Below, piece by piece: positions 1 to 6,539 of a stretch of 40,835 bases of DNA. The position numbers were made by a program, and so were the translations under genes. The stretch's first letter is position 1, and each line of letters opens with the position of its first letter. The notes beneath the pieces were generated by a model. That model did not search any database, had not been told where the DNA came from, and was given only the letters and a program-made list of their open reading frames with translations. The DNA lies in IMG/VR virus record IMGVR_UViG_3300022752_000152, positions 1-40,835 of that record. The stretch is one strand, 5' to 3'. Origin of the DNA: a virus.

Positions 1-119
1 CATTCCCGAACAATCAACTCGGCGAATCGTTCAATGAACTGTTCTTGTGTATCCCAAGTCTCGCTAGAATCTTCTCTTGCGGCTTTGAGCCAACATTCTC
101 TAATTCGTTCGTTCATCAT
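1..119 (-). CDS. Partial small paralogue, MNERIRE family (C-terminus outside window)
   Basis: The reading frame opens with ATG at 119 and runs off the left edge. The visible protein begins MMNERIRE and contains FAELIVRE, the same elements found in the genes at 116-352, 349-573 and 878-1111. Its start overlaps the stop of the gene at 116-352 as ATGA, so translation is probably coupled. Function is unknown. It is the fourth visible member of a local family, and its expected C-terminal EHFGVE motif would lie outside the window. Confidence 0.7.
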   Translation of the reverse strand, partial: MMNERIRECWLKAAREDSSETWDTQEQFIERFAELIVRE

Positions 120-352
120 TCAACTCCAAAATGTTCTTCAATATATGCTGCGGCTTTCAACTGGCCAGCATATCGTTCGTCGTTCATACCACGATAATAG
201 CATTGGTCCAAGCAATCCTTGATAATCAACAGGGCGAACTTTTCCAATGAGGGTTCATCAACTATGTGTTTGATTGGAGTCCCAGAAAATTGAAAAGAGT
301 CTATGTTTATTCCAGCCTGTTCAGCAAGTAGTCGAATTCGTTCGTTCATCAT
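116..352 (-). CDS. Small conserved phage protein, MNERIRE...EHFGVE family
   Basis: A 78-residue protein of unknown function. It begins MMNERIRLLAEQAG, has a central block EKFALLIIKDCL with amphipathic helical character, and ends IEEHFGVE. The same start, core and end recur in neighbouring genes, which marks them as paralogues. I recognise this architecture from many phage genomes as a small hypothetical protein. The gene overlaps both neighbours by ATGA (stop at 116 with the next start at 119; start at 352 with the previous stop at 349). No metal or catalytic motif is visible. Confidence 0.75.
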   Translation of the reverse strand: MMNERIRLLAEQAGINIDSFQFSGTPIKHIVDEPSLEKFALLIIKDCLDQCYYRGMNDERYAGQLKAAAYIEEHFGVE

Positions 353-573
353 TCAACTCCGAAATGTTCTTTAATCTGGTCGCCACACGAATCAGCGGTA
401 TCTCTACCATCTGCATCGTGATATCCTGCTCTAACTGCCGCAACAGAACCACATACTTCGACACATTCCCTAACAATCAACTCGGCGAACTTTTCTTTAC
501 TAAAAATCAATTCACCTTCGTGTTCAACAAGACTTTGAGCGGCGAACCGTTCTAACATTGGTATCTTACTCAT
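349..573 (-). CDS. Small conserved phage protein, paralogue of flanking genes
   Basis: A 74-residue protein of unknown function. The core KEKFAELIVRECVEVC and the ending IKEHFGVE match the genes at 116-352 and 878-1111. The N-terminus (MSKIPMLERFAAQS) differs from the MNERIRE start of its relatives, so this copy has diverged at the front. It overlaps the upstream gene by ATGA at 570-573 and the downstream gene at 349-352. The local family looks like tandem duplication followed by divergence. Confidence 0.75.
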   Translation of the reverse strand: MSKIPMLERFAAQSLVEHEGELIFSKEKFAELIVRECVEVCGSVAAVRAGYHDADGRDTADSCGDQIKEHFGVE

Positions 574-881
574 ACATTATTCCTTCCTATGCGGCTGTAG
601 CCTAACTTTGATTTAATCTCTTTACGGTCCGTTTTCTTTTCTGGTTTCCAGGCTCTGGGATCAACGGTTTCACCTGTGAGTTCATAACGAAAGTCTGGAT
701 CGTAGACCATATAGCCTAACTTGTTCCACTTGATTACGCCCGCATCAAAAAGAAAGATACAACCACGACACATACAGAAACTGGCACCATTATCTGACCA
801 TACATTGCCATTTACCGTGCCCACATACTTGACCACACGACCTTGGTGCATTTCTTTCAGTGCTTGGAAGTAATCAATCAT
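570..881 (-). CDS. Hypothetical protein, 103 aa, with CMCRGC cluster
   Basis: I do not recognise this protein with confidence. It starts MIDYFQALKEMHQGRVV, faintly like the opening of DUF2829-type proteins (a group that includes the Thoeris inhibitor Tad2), but the similarity is too weak for assignment. A Cys cluster (CMCRGC, about residues 36-41) could bind metal. The C-terminal third is rich in Lys and Arg. It sits inside the family of short paralogues, splitting the copies at 349-573 and 878-1111, and overlaps both neighbours by ATGA. Confidence 0.65.
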   Translation of the reverse strand: MIDYFQALKEMHQGRVVKYVGTVNGNVWSDNGASFCMCRGCIFLFDAGVIKWNKLGYMVYDPDFRYELTGETVDPRAWKPEKKTDRKEIKSKLGYSRIGRNNV

Positions 882-1111
882 TCTTCAACTCCGAAATGTT
901 GTTTGATTTCTTCTATACAATGTAATCCGCCCTGTTCGAAAGTATCAAATTTTTCTCTGGCTCCAGAGACTGGATCACTAATTACTCTATCGCAACAATA
1001 CAAACATTCCCGAACAATCAACAGGGCGAACTTTTGATATTCTACCTCACCGACCGGCCAACCAGTTAATAATCTAGCCTTAGTAGCAAGTTCTCTAATT
1101 CGTTCGTTCAT
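878..1111 (-). CDS. Small conserved phage protein, MNERIRE...QHFGVE family
   Basis: A 77-residue member of the local paralogue family: MNERIRELATKA at the start, FALLIVRECLYCC in the middle, IKQHFGVEE at the end. A longer frame begins at 1153. I chose ATG 1111 because it overlaps the preceding stop (TGA at 1108-1110) as ATGA, the rule throughout this region, and because it restores the family N-terminus MNERIRE. Function is unknown. Confidence 0.75.
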   Translation of the reverse strand: MNERIRELATKARLLTGWPVGEVEYQKFALLIVRECLYCCDRVISDPVSGAREKFDTFEQGGLHCIEEIKQHFGVEE

Positions 1112-1416
1112 ATCTTCTTTCCCTTTGCTGGGATTGCTTCGTCGCATACCCATCCACGCTTTTTAGCCTCCTCGTAGGCCTGCATTCCTTGTTCGCCGAT
1201 GCCTACATTGGTCTGTGTGAGTGTAAAGTGGCCGTAACAAACCCGCGCCACCGGCTCCTGCTTCTCAGCCTGCTCTATGGTTTGGCCTAGGGCATCGTAA
1301 AGGCTGGCAATTGCGTTATGTTGGCGGTTAAATTGTTCTTTGTCGCCATAGTCTTCAATGATGGGCAGATTCAATTCCAACGCCTCTAGCGCCTGCTTCA
1401 TTGCTGAGATGCTCAT
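1108..1416 (-). CDS. Conserved phage hypothetical protein with EQAEKQEPVA motif
   Basis: A 102-residue protein of unknown function. The first half is helical (MKQALEALELN, then AIASLYDALGQTIEQAEKQ), followed by the EPVARV motif and a C-terminal part ending in a Lys-rich tail. This layout (an ALEALE helix, a heptad-like stretch, then QEPVA) is common in small proteins of phages from beta- and gammaproteobacteria, where it has no known role. Base composition here looks more GC-rich than the rest of the window, which may mean later acquisition. It overlaps both neighbours by ATGA. Confidence 0.7.
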   Translation of the reverse strand: MSISAMKQALEALELNLPIIEDYGDKEQFNRQHNAIASLYDALGQTIEQAEKQEPVARVCYGHFTLTQTNVGIGEQGMQAYEEAKKRGWVCDEAIPAKGKKI

Positions 1417-1541
1417 TCTCGATAACTCTTATTAACTGAAACTGAGCCAGTGTCATTGACCAGAGTATCCTGTGCGAATACCATATAATCATATCTATGT
1501 GTTAAACTTGGAAAAAAATGACTAATGGGTAAGAGTCGCAT
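1413..1541 (-). CDS. Small overlooked gene, 42 aa, coupled on both sides
   Basis: A 42-codon frame reading MRLLPISHFFPS at the start and VNKSYRE at the end. Three features support it as real. A full GGAGG Shine-Dalgarno sequence lies just upstream of ATG 1541. The start overlaps the stop of the gene at 1541-1993 as TAATG. Its stop overlaps the start of the gene at 1108-1416 as ATGA. Without it there would be a roughly 125-base hole in an otherwise gapless gene string. Function is unknown and no domain is visible. Confidence 0.7.
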   Translation of the reverse strand: MRLLPISHFFPSLTHRYDYMVFAQDTLVNDTGSVSVNKSYRE

Positions 1542-1993
1542 TATGCCTCCTTACTGAGTTTGGTCACAGTCATAAAATGATCGTATGATTTACGGACTGT
1601 TGGATTATTTAATAACTTTTCTGTTTCAGATTGTAGGGCCTTTACTGCTTCTTCGGCAATGTCATCCATACTTACACCCAGTAGCACACGACCGTCTTCA
1701 CCCATGACATTGATAAACTTATTCCACGCTTCCCTCTGTTCTTCAGTGATTGGATTACTTTTGGGTTTCAGTGATACCGCCTTGTTTAGAGCAGTGACAA
1801 GAATTTCTTTGGCATGGATACTGGCCGCCGTCATGGCCGCCGTTTCTGGATCTACATGATAACGGTAACTTTGACCGTTAGGGCGAACATGTATCAAGTG
1901 AGATCCCAATGGAAGACCCTCAGCGAATATGGGATCATACTCATAGACAGGCTTATATCTACGGCCGACTTTTTTATAGAATGTTTCGCTCAT
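1541..1993 (-). CDS. Conserved phage hypothetical protein, 150 aa
   Basis: The protein starts MSETFYKKVGRRYKPVYEYD, then has a small beta-type section (GSHLIHVRPNG, YRYHVDPE) and a helical C-terminal half containing PITEEQREAWNKF. I recognise this pattern from hypothetical proteins of several proteobacterial phages. No enzyme motif is visible. It overlaps the upstream gene as ATGA (1990-1993) and the small downstream gene as TAATG. Role unknown. Confidence 0.75.
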   Translation of the reverse strand: MSETFYKKVGRRYKPVYEYDPIFAEGLPLGSHLIHVRPNGQSYRYHVDPETAAMTAASIHAKEILVTALNKAVSLKPKSNPITEEQREAWNKFINVMGEDGRVLLGVSMDDIAEEAVKALQSETEKLLNNPTVRKSYDHFMTVTKLSKEA

Positions 1994-2214
1994 AGTATTC
2001 TTTTATGTCTATGTTGAAACTTTTCAGCGGTTATGTGCCATTTTTGTTTTATTGGGTTAGGAGCATGGGTGCTTCTATAGTGTAGCACACTCCAGACCTT
2101 TAGTAAATAGTTTTTATTATTCCAACTCATTCTAGGTATCCAATTATATTGGCCCCTGGGCCTTAAACCACGAAAATGATATGTTATGATAAAATCTTGA
2201 GGACGAAACTTCAT
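1990..2214 (-). CDS. Small basic hypothetical protein, 74 aa
   Basis: A short, strongly basic and Trp/His-rich protein (for example HITAEKFQHRHKRIL at the C-terminus) with no recognised domain. It fits the gap between its neighbours: 16 bases after the stop at 2231, and an ATGA overlap with the next start at 1993. The ribosome site is weak (GGTAAT). The charge would suit nucleic-acid binding, but nothing more specific supports that. Confidence 0.55.
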   Translation of the reverse strand: MKFRPQDFIITYHFRGLRPRGQYNWIPRMSWNNKNYLLKVWSVLHYRSTHAPNPIKQKWHITAEKFQHRHKRIL

Positions 2215-2230
2215 ATTACCAATTCACGTT

Positions 2231-2491
2231 TTATTGAACATTAGAATCTTGTTTATCCTGCTCATATATCTTGACCATACGATACAGTGGTTCCATTTCT
2301 TTGGCATAGTCCTTGGGCAATTTAACACATAGATCATCTATGAAATAATTTGTAGGATAATGTTTAAGTAATGCTCTTGCCTGTTCCCTTATTTTTCTAG
2401 GAACTTTTGGAGTAATACTGGGAACCAATAGTGAAACTAAGAACTTTCTTGTTTCTATCAAACTTCTATATCTTTCATCAGGCAGGGTCAT
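2231..2491 (-). CDS. BPSL0761-like small protein
   Basis: An 86-residue protein starting MTLPDERYRSLIETRKFL, followed by PRKIREQARALLKHYPTNY. This is the signature layout of the BPSL0761 family, small proteins common in beta- and gammaproteobacteria and their phages with no known function. A longer frame begins at 2527. ATG 2491 is preferred: it restores the family N-terminus, has a GAGG sequence at good spacing, and lies one base after the preceding TGA. Family assignment is from memory of the pattern. Confidence 0.75.
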   Translation of the reverse strand: MTLPDERYRSLIETRKFLVSLLVPSITPKVPRKIREQARALLKHYPTNYFIDDLCVKLPKDYAKEMEPLYRMVKIYEQDKQDSNVQ

Positions 2492-2492
2492 A

Positions 2493-3026
2493 TCAAACCT
2501 CGAGTTTGTCAACAGTCTCTTTTTCATGTTTACGAACTACTTCCCAAAGAACATCTTCTACTAATTTGTTTAGAGTGATGTCGCGGTCATGTGCCATTTT
2601 CATAAGGGTGAAGATCTCATCATCTGACAAGTCCAAAGGCACGCTAACACGAGTATCATAGTCCTTGTCAGCAACAATACTACGAGCCTTATCTAGCCAA
2701 TCTTGTTCCTGTTCTAAATCTACAAAATCAATGTTATCCCAGGCTTGGTTCATATGTTCCTTATTATGTTTACGAGCATAGGCAAAGTAGGCCTCTTTGT
2801 GGTCAGGATTGAAAAACCTATAGGCACGTCGTCTTTTGTAGTCACAGGCTTCTACCACAAAGACTTCTTGAGTCTTGGTGCTGAAGGTCACGTTGAAACT
2901 CCAACCTTCGTAATCTTCGTTCCAAGCAGTTAGGGTATAGGCATTTTCATCAAAACAATGCCAAAGGTATTCACTGCCTTCGGTGATACGATATTCTACA
3001 ACTTCCATAAAGTCTTTTAGATTCAT
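2493..3026 (-). CDS. Conserved T4-like phage hypothetical protein, possible RHH C-terminus
   Basis: A 177-residue protein. The N-terminal part has the opening MNLKDFMEVVEYRITEG and aromatic-rich strands (NAYTLTAWNED, YEGWSFNVTF) that I recognise from T4-like cyanophage hypothetical proteins. The end (RVSVPLDLSDDEIFTLMKMAHDR with a following LVEDVL helix) looks like a ribbon-helix-helix unit, the fold of Arc/MetJ-type DNA-binding proteins. The gene has its own sigma70-like promoter at 3056-3084 and a GAGGAAATT ribosome site. A regulatory role is possible but inferred. Confidence 0.75.
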   Translation of the reverse strand: MNLKDFMEVVEYRITEGSEYLWHCFDENAYTLTAWNEDYEGWSFNVTFSTKTQEVFVVEACDYKRRRAYRFFNPDHKEAYFAYARKHNKEHMNQAWDNIDFVDLEQEQDWLDKARSIVADKDYDTRVSVPLDLSDDEIFTLMKMAHDRDITLNKLVEDVLWEVVRKHEKETVDKLEV

Positions 3027-3055
3027 AATTTCCTCATTGGTGTAAAAGTGTTTAA

Positions 3056-3084
3056 ATTATACAGAAAAATTAAGATTTTCGCAA
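3056..3084 (-). promoter_or_regulatory. Sigma70-like promoter upstream of the 2493-3026 gene
   Basis: On the minus strand the sequence reads TTGCGA (3084-3079), a 17-base spacer, then TATAAT (3061-3056). The -10 is perfect, the -35 matches at 4 of 6, and the spacing is ideal. It overlaps the last codons of the gene at 3070-3339 and points at the start at 3026. Confidence 0.65.
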
Positions 3085-3339
3085 GTTTTTTTCAAGAATG
3101 TGGCTATATTTTAACAAAAACATAGTCTTTTTCTTCTCATCAAAAAAATCAAGGATAATGTATTCATTCTTATTAACCATTCCGGGATCCCAATAATAGT
3201 GGTTTCTAGCAGTAAAACCCAATACCTCACGCATTTTTTCTCTGATAAGAATCACGCTGGGTGGATTATCTCTAGCCAATTGTGTGTGAAGTTTGGCCCA
3301 TGAGCCCAAAGACAGGTGAATAGATTTAATCGTCCTCAT
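3070..3339 (-). CDS. Conserved hypothetical protein, 89 aa
   Basis: A small mixed-charge protein with no recognised domain. It contains the stretch ARNHYYWDPGMVNKNEYIIL and a basic end (KNLRKS). The start ATG at 3339 lies inside the last 14 bases of the upstream gene, so the two are probably translationally coupled. Its 3' end contains the promoter for the next gene. Function unknown. Confidence 0.65.
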   Translation of the reverse strand: MRTIKSIHLSLGSWAKLHTQLARDNPPSVILIREKMREVLGFTARNHYYWDPGMVNKNEYIILDFFDEKKKTMFLLKYSHILEKNLRKS

Positions 3340-3892
3340 CTATGGGCACCCAACCAAGCAGTTGAAGGTCACGGCGAATTTCTTCCGTGATATGACTTTC
3401 TCTAACATATTTTTTATAGATATTCTCATAGTCTTCTAGTTCCTGAGAATTCATTTTATCTAGGTCTTCTTGGGTTAGATCGTTTTTAATACCACTACAA
3501 TACCAATCAATGTAGTCTCCATGTTCAATCATATCTGCCACAATACCACCAGCATATCGCCATGAACAACTCCAACGTAGATCTTTCAGTATGGGCATGA
3601 CTGCCAATTTTTGAAACGAGTTATTACACATGGCCGCATAAAGATTCTGAGCATAGGCCTTGCTGTCTTTGGCTTTTTGACAGATCCATGGACTAGATCG
3701 TAGATCATATTCCATGTTGTTTTCTCGCCACTTCTCACTGGACTCTCTCAGTTTGCGTTCATGATCTTCAAAATCAAATAAATCTACATGGGCCTTGACT
3801 GCCTCATCATTTTCAGGAGTCTTACCTTCCTGAGCCTTGCGTTCCAAATATTTAAACTTTTGAAAGGTATTACGGTCTTTGCTAGAATTCAT
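3326..3892 (-). CDS. Conserved T4-like phage hypothetical protein
   Basis: A 188-residue protein of unknown function. The section RWSCSWRYAGGIVADMI followed by DYIDWYCSG is a block I recognise from T4-like cyanophage proteins without assigned role. Two starts are possible: ATG 3904 (overlapping the upstream stop by 10 bases) and ATG 3892 (two bases after that stop). I prefer 3892 because GGGATT lies at good ribosome-binding distance. The C-terminus is acidic (IDEDD). Confidence 0.7.
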   Translation of the reverse strand: MNSSKDRNTFQKFKYLERKAQEGKTPENDEAVKAHVDLFDFEDHERKLRESSEKWRENNMEYDLRSSPWICQKAKDSKAYAQNLYAAMCNNSFQKLAVMPILKDLRWSCSWRYAGGIVADMIEHGDYIDWYCSGIKNDLTQEDLDKMNSQELEDYENIYKKYVRESHITEEIRRDLQLLGWVPIDEDD

Positions 3893-3894
3893 TG

Positions 3895-4521
3895 TTAATC
3901 CCATAATCCACGATAATATTTGCCAAATAGTCGCAATCCATTTTTAATACGTGCTGTGTGAGCATCCAATCCTTCACGATCTACCTTAATAGCAGCAATT
4001 CTATCTTCAAACTTATCAAACTTTCCAGTAGGATATGTGAAAAATTGATCAGTACTATCGTCCATCGCACATTGTTCAAATGTCCAGATTAATTCATCCA
4101 TCACCCAATCCCAACGCTTAAAATGATTTTCATCTACATCATAATCATTTTCTTTTGGAGGTGCCGCTGAAGATTTGAGATCATCGGGAACATCCTCATC
4201 ATCAACAAACGGAGCACCGTGTTTGGTTGCCTGTAGTTGTTTGAGCATGGGAACTACAATCATGGCCAAGGTATGATCCATTGACCAAGTATCCCACTTG
4301 TCGATGTGGATTTTGATATTACGTGGTCTTTTGCTTTGAACCCACTCACAAAAATCCATTACCCAAGTAGATGCCAACCAGTCTGATAACTTATCATGTA
4401 GGCGATAATCCCAACGTTGTTCAAGTTCATCGCTGGGATAACGCTCATGCCAAAAGAATAGGGCATCTACGATTTGATATGGACCAATCCAATTTTTATA
4501 AGGGCCAATTTTTATCTTCAT
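3895..4521 (-). CDS. Conserved T4-like phage hypothetical protein (KIKIGPYKNW family)
   Basis: A 208-residue protein starting MKIKIGPYKNWIGPYQ. I recognise this opening from a widespread hypothetical protein of T4-like cyanophages and vibriophages. A run of aromatic and charged helices follows, then an acidic linker (about residues 125-150) and a C-terminal helical part with GLRLFGKYYRGLWD. No catalytic motif is visible. The ribosome site AGGAGGTTATT is strong. Function unknown. Confidence 0.8.
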   Translation of the reverse strand: MKIKIGPYKNWIGPYQIVDALFFWHERYPSDELEQRWDYRLHDKLSDWLASTWVMDFCEWVQSKRPRNIKIHIDKWDTWSMDHTLAMIVVPMLKQLQATKHGAPFVDDEDVPDDLKSSAAPPKENDYDVDENHFKRWDWVMDELIWTFEQCAMDDSTDQFFTYPTGKFDKFEDRIAAIKVDREGLDAHTARIKNGLRLFGKYYRGLWD

Positions 4522-4531
4522 AATAACCTCC

Positions 4532-5119
4532 TTAGGAGACTTCTAAAGCACCATTACCATTACGAAACCCAATGTGACCACCTTCCTTTACGATCCTTTC
4601 ATTGACTTCTTCCAGTGTAATTGGAGCAAAGTCGGTCTGTTCCACACAGACACAATGGTATCTTACATCTACTACAGACTTGCTTAGGTAAGTGTCCATA
4701 CGCATAACACGATTATAATGAAGATGACCATGAACATTAGTACCAAAACGGCCAAGACTTTCTTCATGAACTGGAATATGAGTAAAAATCATTCCGTTCA
4801 TAACATGGCATCCACGAATATCTCTAAAGTATGGGGTGTAGTCCTCAAGTTTGAATATATCGTGATTACCACGGATCAACACCTTGTCACCATTAAGCCT
4901 ACCAAGCACACTGAGGAATTTACGATTGATTACGACATCTCCAAGATGATATACCTTGTCCTTGGGGCGAACACGATCATTCCACCTTTTAATCATTTCT
5001 TCGTCCATTTCCTCTGCGTCTTTGAAGGGACGGAGTGGTGAACCATCGGCCCGTTTGAATACGGTACAGGTTTTTTCGTGACCAAAATGTGTATCGCTCA
5101 CAAGGAAGGTTGTGGGCAT
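4532..5119 (-). CDS. Calcineurin-like metallophosphoesterase
   Basis: A 195-residue protein with the full set of metallophosphoesterase motifs in order: SDTHFGH (Asp9, His11), HLGDV (Asp61), RGNHD (Asn85, His86), FTHIPVH (His114, His118) and VHGHLH (His130, His132). These residues bind two metal ions in this fold and hydrolyse phosphomonoesters or phosphodiesters. The true substrate cannot be read from sequence; nucleotides, nucleic-acid ends and signalling nucleotides are all possible. It is preceded by a consensus-like promoter and by an inverted repeat containing its ribosome site (separate entries), so expression is probably controlled. Confidence 0.9.
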   Translation of the reverse strand: MPTTFLVSDTHFGHEKTCTVFKRADGSPLRPFKDAEEMDEEMIKRWNDRVRPKDKVYHLGDVVINRKFLSVLGRLNGDKVLIRGNHDIFKLEDYTPYFRDIRGCHVMNGMIFTHIPVHEESLGRFGTNVHGHLHYNRVMRMDTYLSKSVVDVRYHCVCVEQTDFAPITLEEVNERIVKEGGHIGFRNGNGALEVS

Positions 5120-5122
5120 TTG

Positions 5123-5168
5123 ATTCTCCTATATTAGAACACCTTATTTAGTGAGTATATAGGAGAAT
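5123..5168. repeat. 12-bp perfect inverted repeat covering the phosphoesterase ribosome site
   Basis: ATTCTCCTATAT at 5123-5134 is the exact reverse complement of 5157-5168, separated by 22 bases. In the minus-strand transcript the 3' arm holds the AGGAGA ribosome site of the gene starting at 5119, and the 5' arm can pair with it. The 5' arm lies between the -35 and -10 boxes of the promoter at 5154-5182, so transcripts from that promoter would lack it. Confidence 0.75.
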
Positions 5169-5182
5169 TTAGTGTTTGTCAA
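5154..5182 (-). promoter_or_regulatory. Sigma70-like promoter for the phosphoesterase
   Basis: Minus strand: TTGACA (5182-5177), a 17-base spacer, TATACT (5159-5154). The -35 is perfect and the -10 matches at 5 of 6. The predicted start of transcription is near 5147, downstream of the upstream arm of the inverted repeat. Confidence 0.75.
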
Positions 5183-5185
5183 GTA

Positions 5186-5428
5186 TTATTCTACTTTGTC
5201 AATAAACTTTTTTTTGGATCTTTCTGTACTTGTTGTTGGTTTTTCAACAGAAGCTGTTGGTTTTTTACCTGTAGTATCTACTTTTTTTGAAATAAATTCT
5301 GCTTCTTTAAAGTCCTTGAGCATTAAGTAGATTTCCCACAATTTCCAATCCATACTCTCTAGAAGTTTAAAAAACCTGTCTTCGTTTGAAGTTTGAACTG
5401 CTGCTTTACTTATTTTAGTATTAATCAT
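5186..5428 (-). CDS. Small hypothetical protein, 80 aa
   Basis: Unrecognised protein. The N-terminal half is helical (DRFFKLLESMDWKLWEIYLMLKDF). The C-terminal half is a Thr/Ser/Lys/Pro-rich, probably disordered tail with a repeated VEKPTTS-type motif, ending KKKFIDKVE. It is the last gene before the promoter at 5154-5182 and overlaps its upstream neighbour by ATGA at 5425-5428. Confidence 0.65.
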   Translation of the reverse strand: MINTKISKAAVQTSNEDRFFKLLESMDWKLWEIYLMLKDFKEAEFISKKVDTTGKKPTASVEKPTTSTERSKKKFIDKVE

Positions 5429-5937
5429 TTAATCACCTTATCGTTTTTGTATCTGTCCCAACTTGTAAAGTTTTCTCTATTCATTAATTTATGCAGACTA
5501 TGAGTCCAGACGCCGGGATTTGAAATATTAAAACCCTTGTCGTCGATCTTAACCATAGTATTATAGTTCCATAATTTTACATATGGAATTGGGACTCTAA
5601 TCTGTGGAATAAAGTTATTGAATTCACATAACACGCCATCGTTGAATTCTTCTACTTGATTGATTGGAATATCTAAACTACAAAGATAATCTTTCTTTAA
5701 AAAGTAATAAATCATTTCTTCCCAAGCAAAGTGTTCTTCTGGAATACTAGGGTTATAACTGTGATTAGCACCAAAGAAAATATGTTCAACTCCGTGTAAA
5801 TGTTTAGTTACGTCATCTACATGCTGAAGGCCAACAACAAATAAAGTTTTTAATCCATACGCCGGAGTATGTTCGATCTCATTGCCTAAGAAGAACATAG
5901 GACTCTCGTCATTTCCGGATTCATAGTCCCTTTTCAT
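5425..5937 (-). CDS. Conserved T4-like phage hypothetical protein (EIEHTPAYG family)
   Basis: A 170-residue protein. The N-terminal block FFLGNEIEHTPAYGLKTLFV is one I recognise from a hypothetical protein shared by T4-like cyanophages. The rest is an alpha/beta mix with FFGANHSYNP and several Trp residues, but no known catalytic signature. Start and stop overlap its neighbours by ATGA (5934-5937 and 5425-5428), placing it within the gp45-dpdA transcription unit. Function unknown. Confidence 0.75.
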   Translation of the reverse strand: MKRDYESGNDESPMFFLGNEIEHTPAYGLKTLFVVGLQHVDDVTKHLHGVEHIFFGANHSYNPSIPEEHFAWEEMIYYFLKKDYLCSLDIPINQVEEFNDGVLCEFNNFIPQIRVPIPYVKLWNYNTMVKIDDKGFNISNPGVWTHSLHKLMNRENFTSWDRYKNDKVIK

Positions 5938-6254
5938 TTGGCCTTACGTCCACGTTTTGGTGCGGTTTCTTTAATTTGTTTAATTTGATTTTTGGTCAAA
6001 GGACCGTCGTCTCTAGGATAATTTATTTTCACCATTTCCGCTGCTTCACGAACATTTGCAGCGATCTTGTTCCAATCGATTTCAAATTGTTGAACAGGTC
6101 TTGATTCTATCCGAGATAATTCTTGATCAGTTAACGGTTTTCCTTGTTTTACTGAATCACGCCAAGATTGTGCTTTTTCTTTAGGAATTTCAAAAACATC
6201 ACCGTGGCCGTCCACAAACACTTCTATTTTATTTTCTTTCTTTTTACGAGGCAT
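5934..6254 (-). CDS. Small basic hypothetical protein, 106 aa
   Basis: An unrecognised protein with basic ends (MPRKKKENK at the start, KRGRKAK at the end) around a helical core containing KQGKPLTDQELSRIESRP. The ends could contact nucleic acid. The start overlaps the end of the upstream gene by 11 bases, and the stop overlaps the next start as ATGA. Confidence 0.65.
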   Translation of the reverse strand: MPRKKKENKIEVFVDGHGDVFEIPKEKAQSWRDSVKQGKPLTDQELSRIESRPVQQFEIDWNKIAANVREAAEMVKINYPRDDGPLTKNQIKQIKETAPKRGRKAK

Positions 6255-6522
6255 CTATTATTCCTTTAATTTGTGAATCATCAGTTAATGTATTATCCTG
6301 TATTTGCCAAAATTTTTCAACTGATTTTTTTGCCGAATCTTGACTAACATAATGTCCTAGGAATTTCTCGCTTTGATTTGTAAATGGAAATTCATCATCT
6401 AAAATTTTTGATACCCATACAATATTATTATTAATATATTGCCAAACAGTACCTAAAATTTTTCCATCTAGTTTTCTATAATAGTGCTGTACTTGCTTAG
6501 ATTCGTATGTCCAATCATACAT
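6244..6522 (-). CDS. Small hypothetical protein, 92 aa
   Basis: An unrecognised, aromatic-rich protein starting MYDWTYESKQVQHYYRKL, with a beta-type pattern (KILGTVWQYINNNIVWVSKIL) and then helices. A ribosome site (AAAGGA) precedes ATG 6522. It follows the 2OG oxygenase gene by 17 bases and overlaps the next gene by 11 bases, so it belongs to the same transcription unit. Confidence 0.65.
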   Translation of the reverse strand: MYDWTYESKQVQHYYRKLDGKILGTVWQYINNNIVWVSKILDDEFPFTNQSEKFLGHYVSQDSAKKSVEKFWQIQDNTLTDDSQIKGIIDAS

Positions 6523-6539
6523 TTTAAAAATCCTTTTAA

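Noticed and set aside
570-881. Tad2 (DUF2829) anti-Thoeris protein
   Set aside because: Only the first 15 residues are vaguely similar; core DUF2829 features could not be confirmed by eye.
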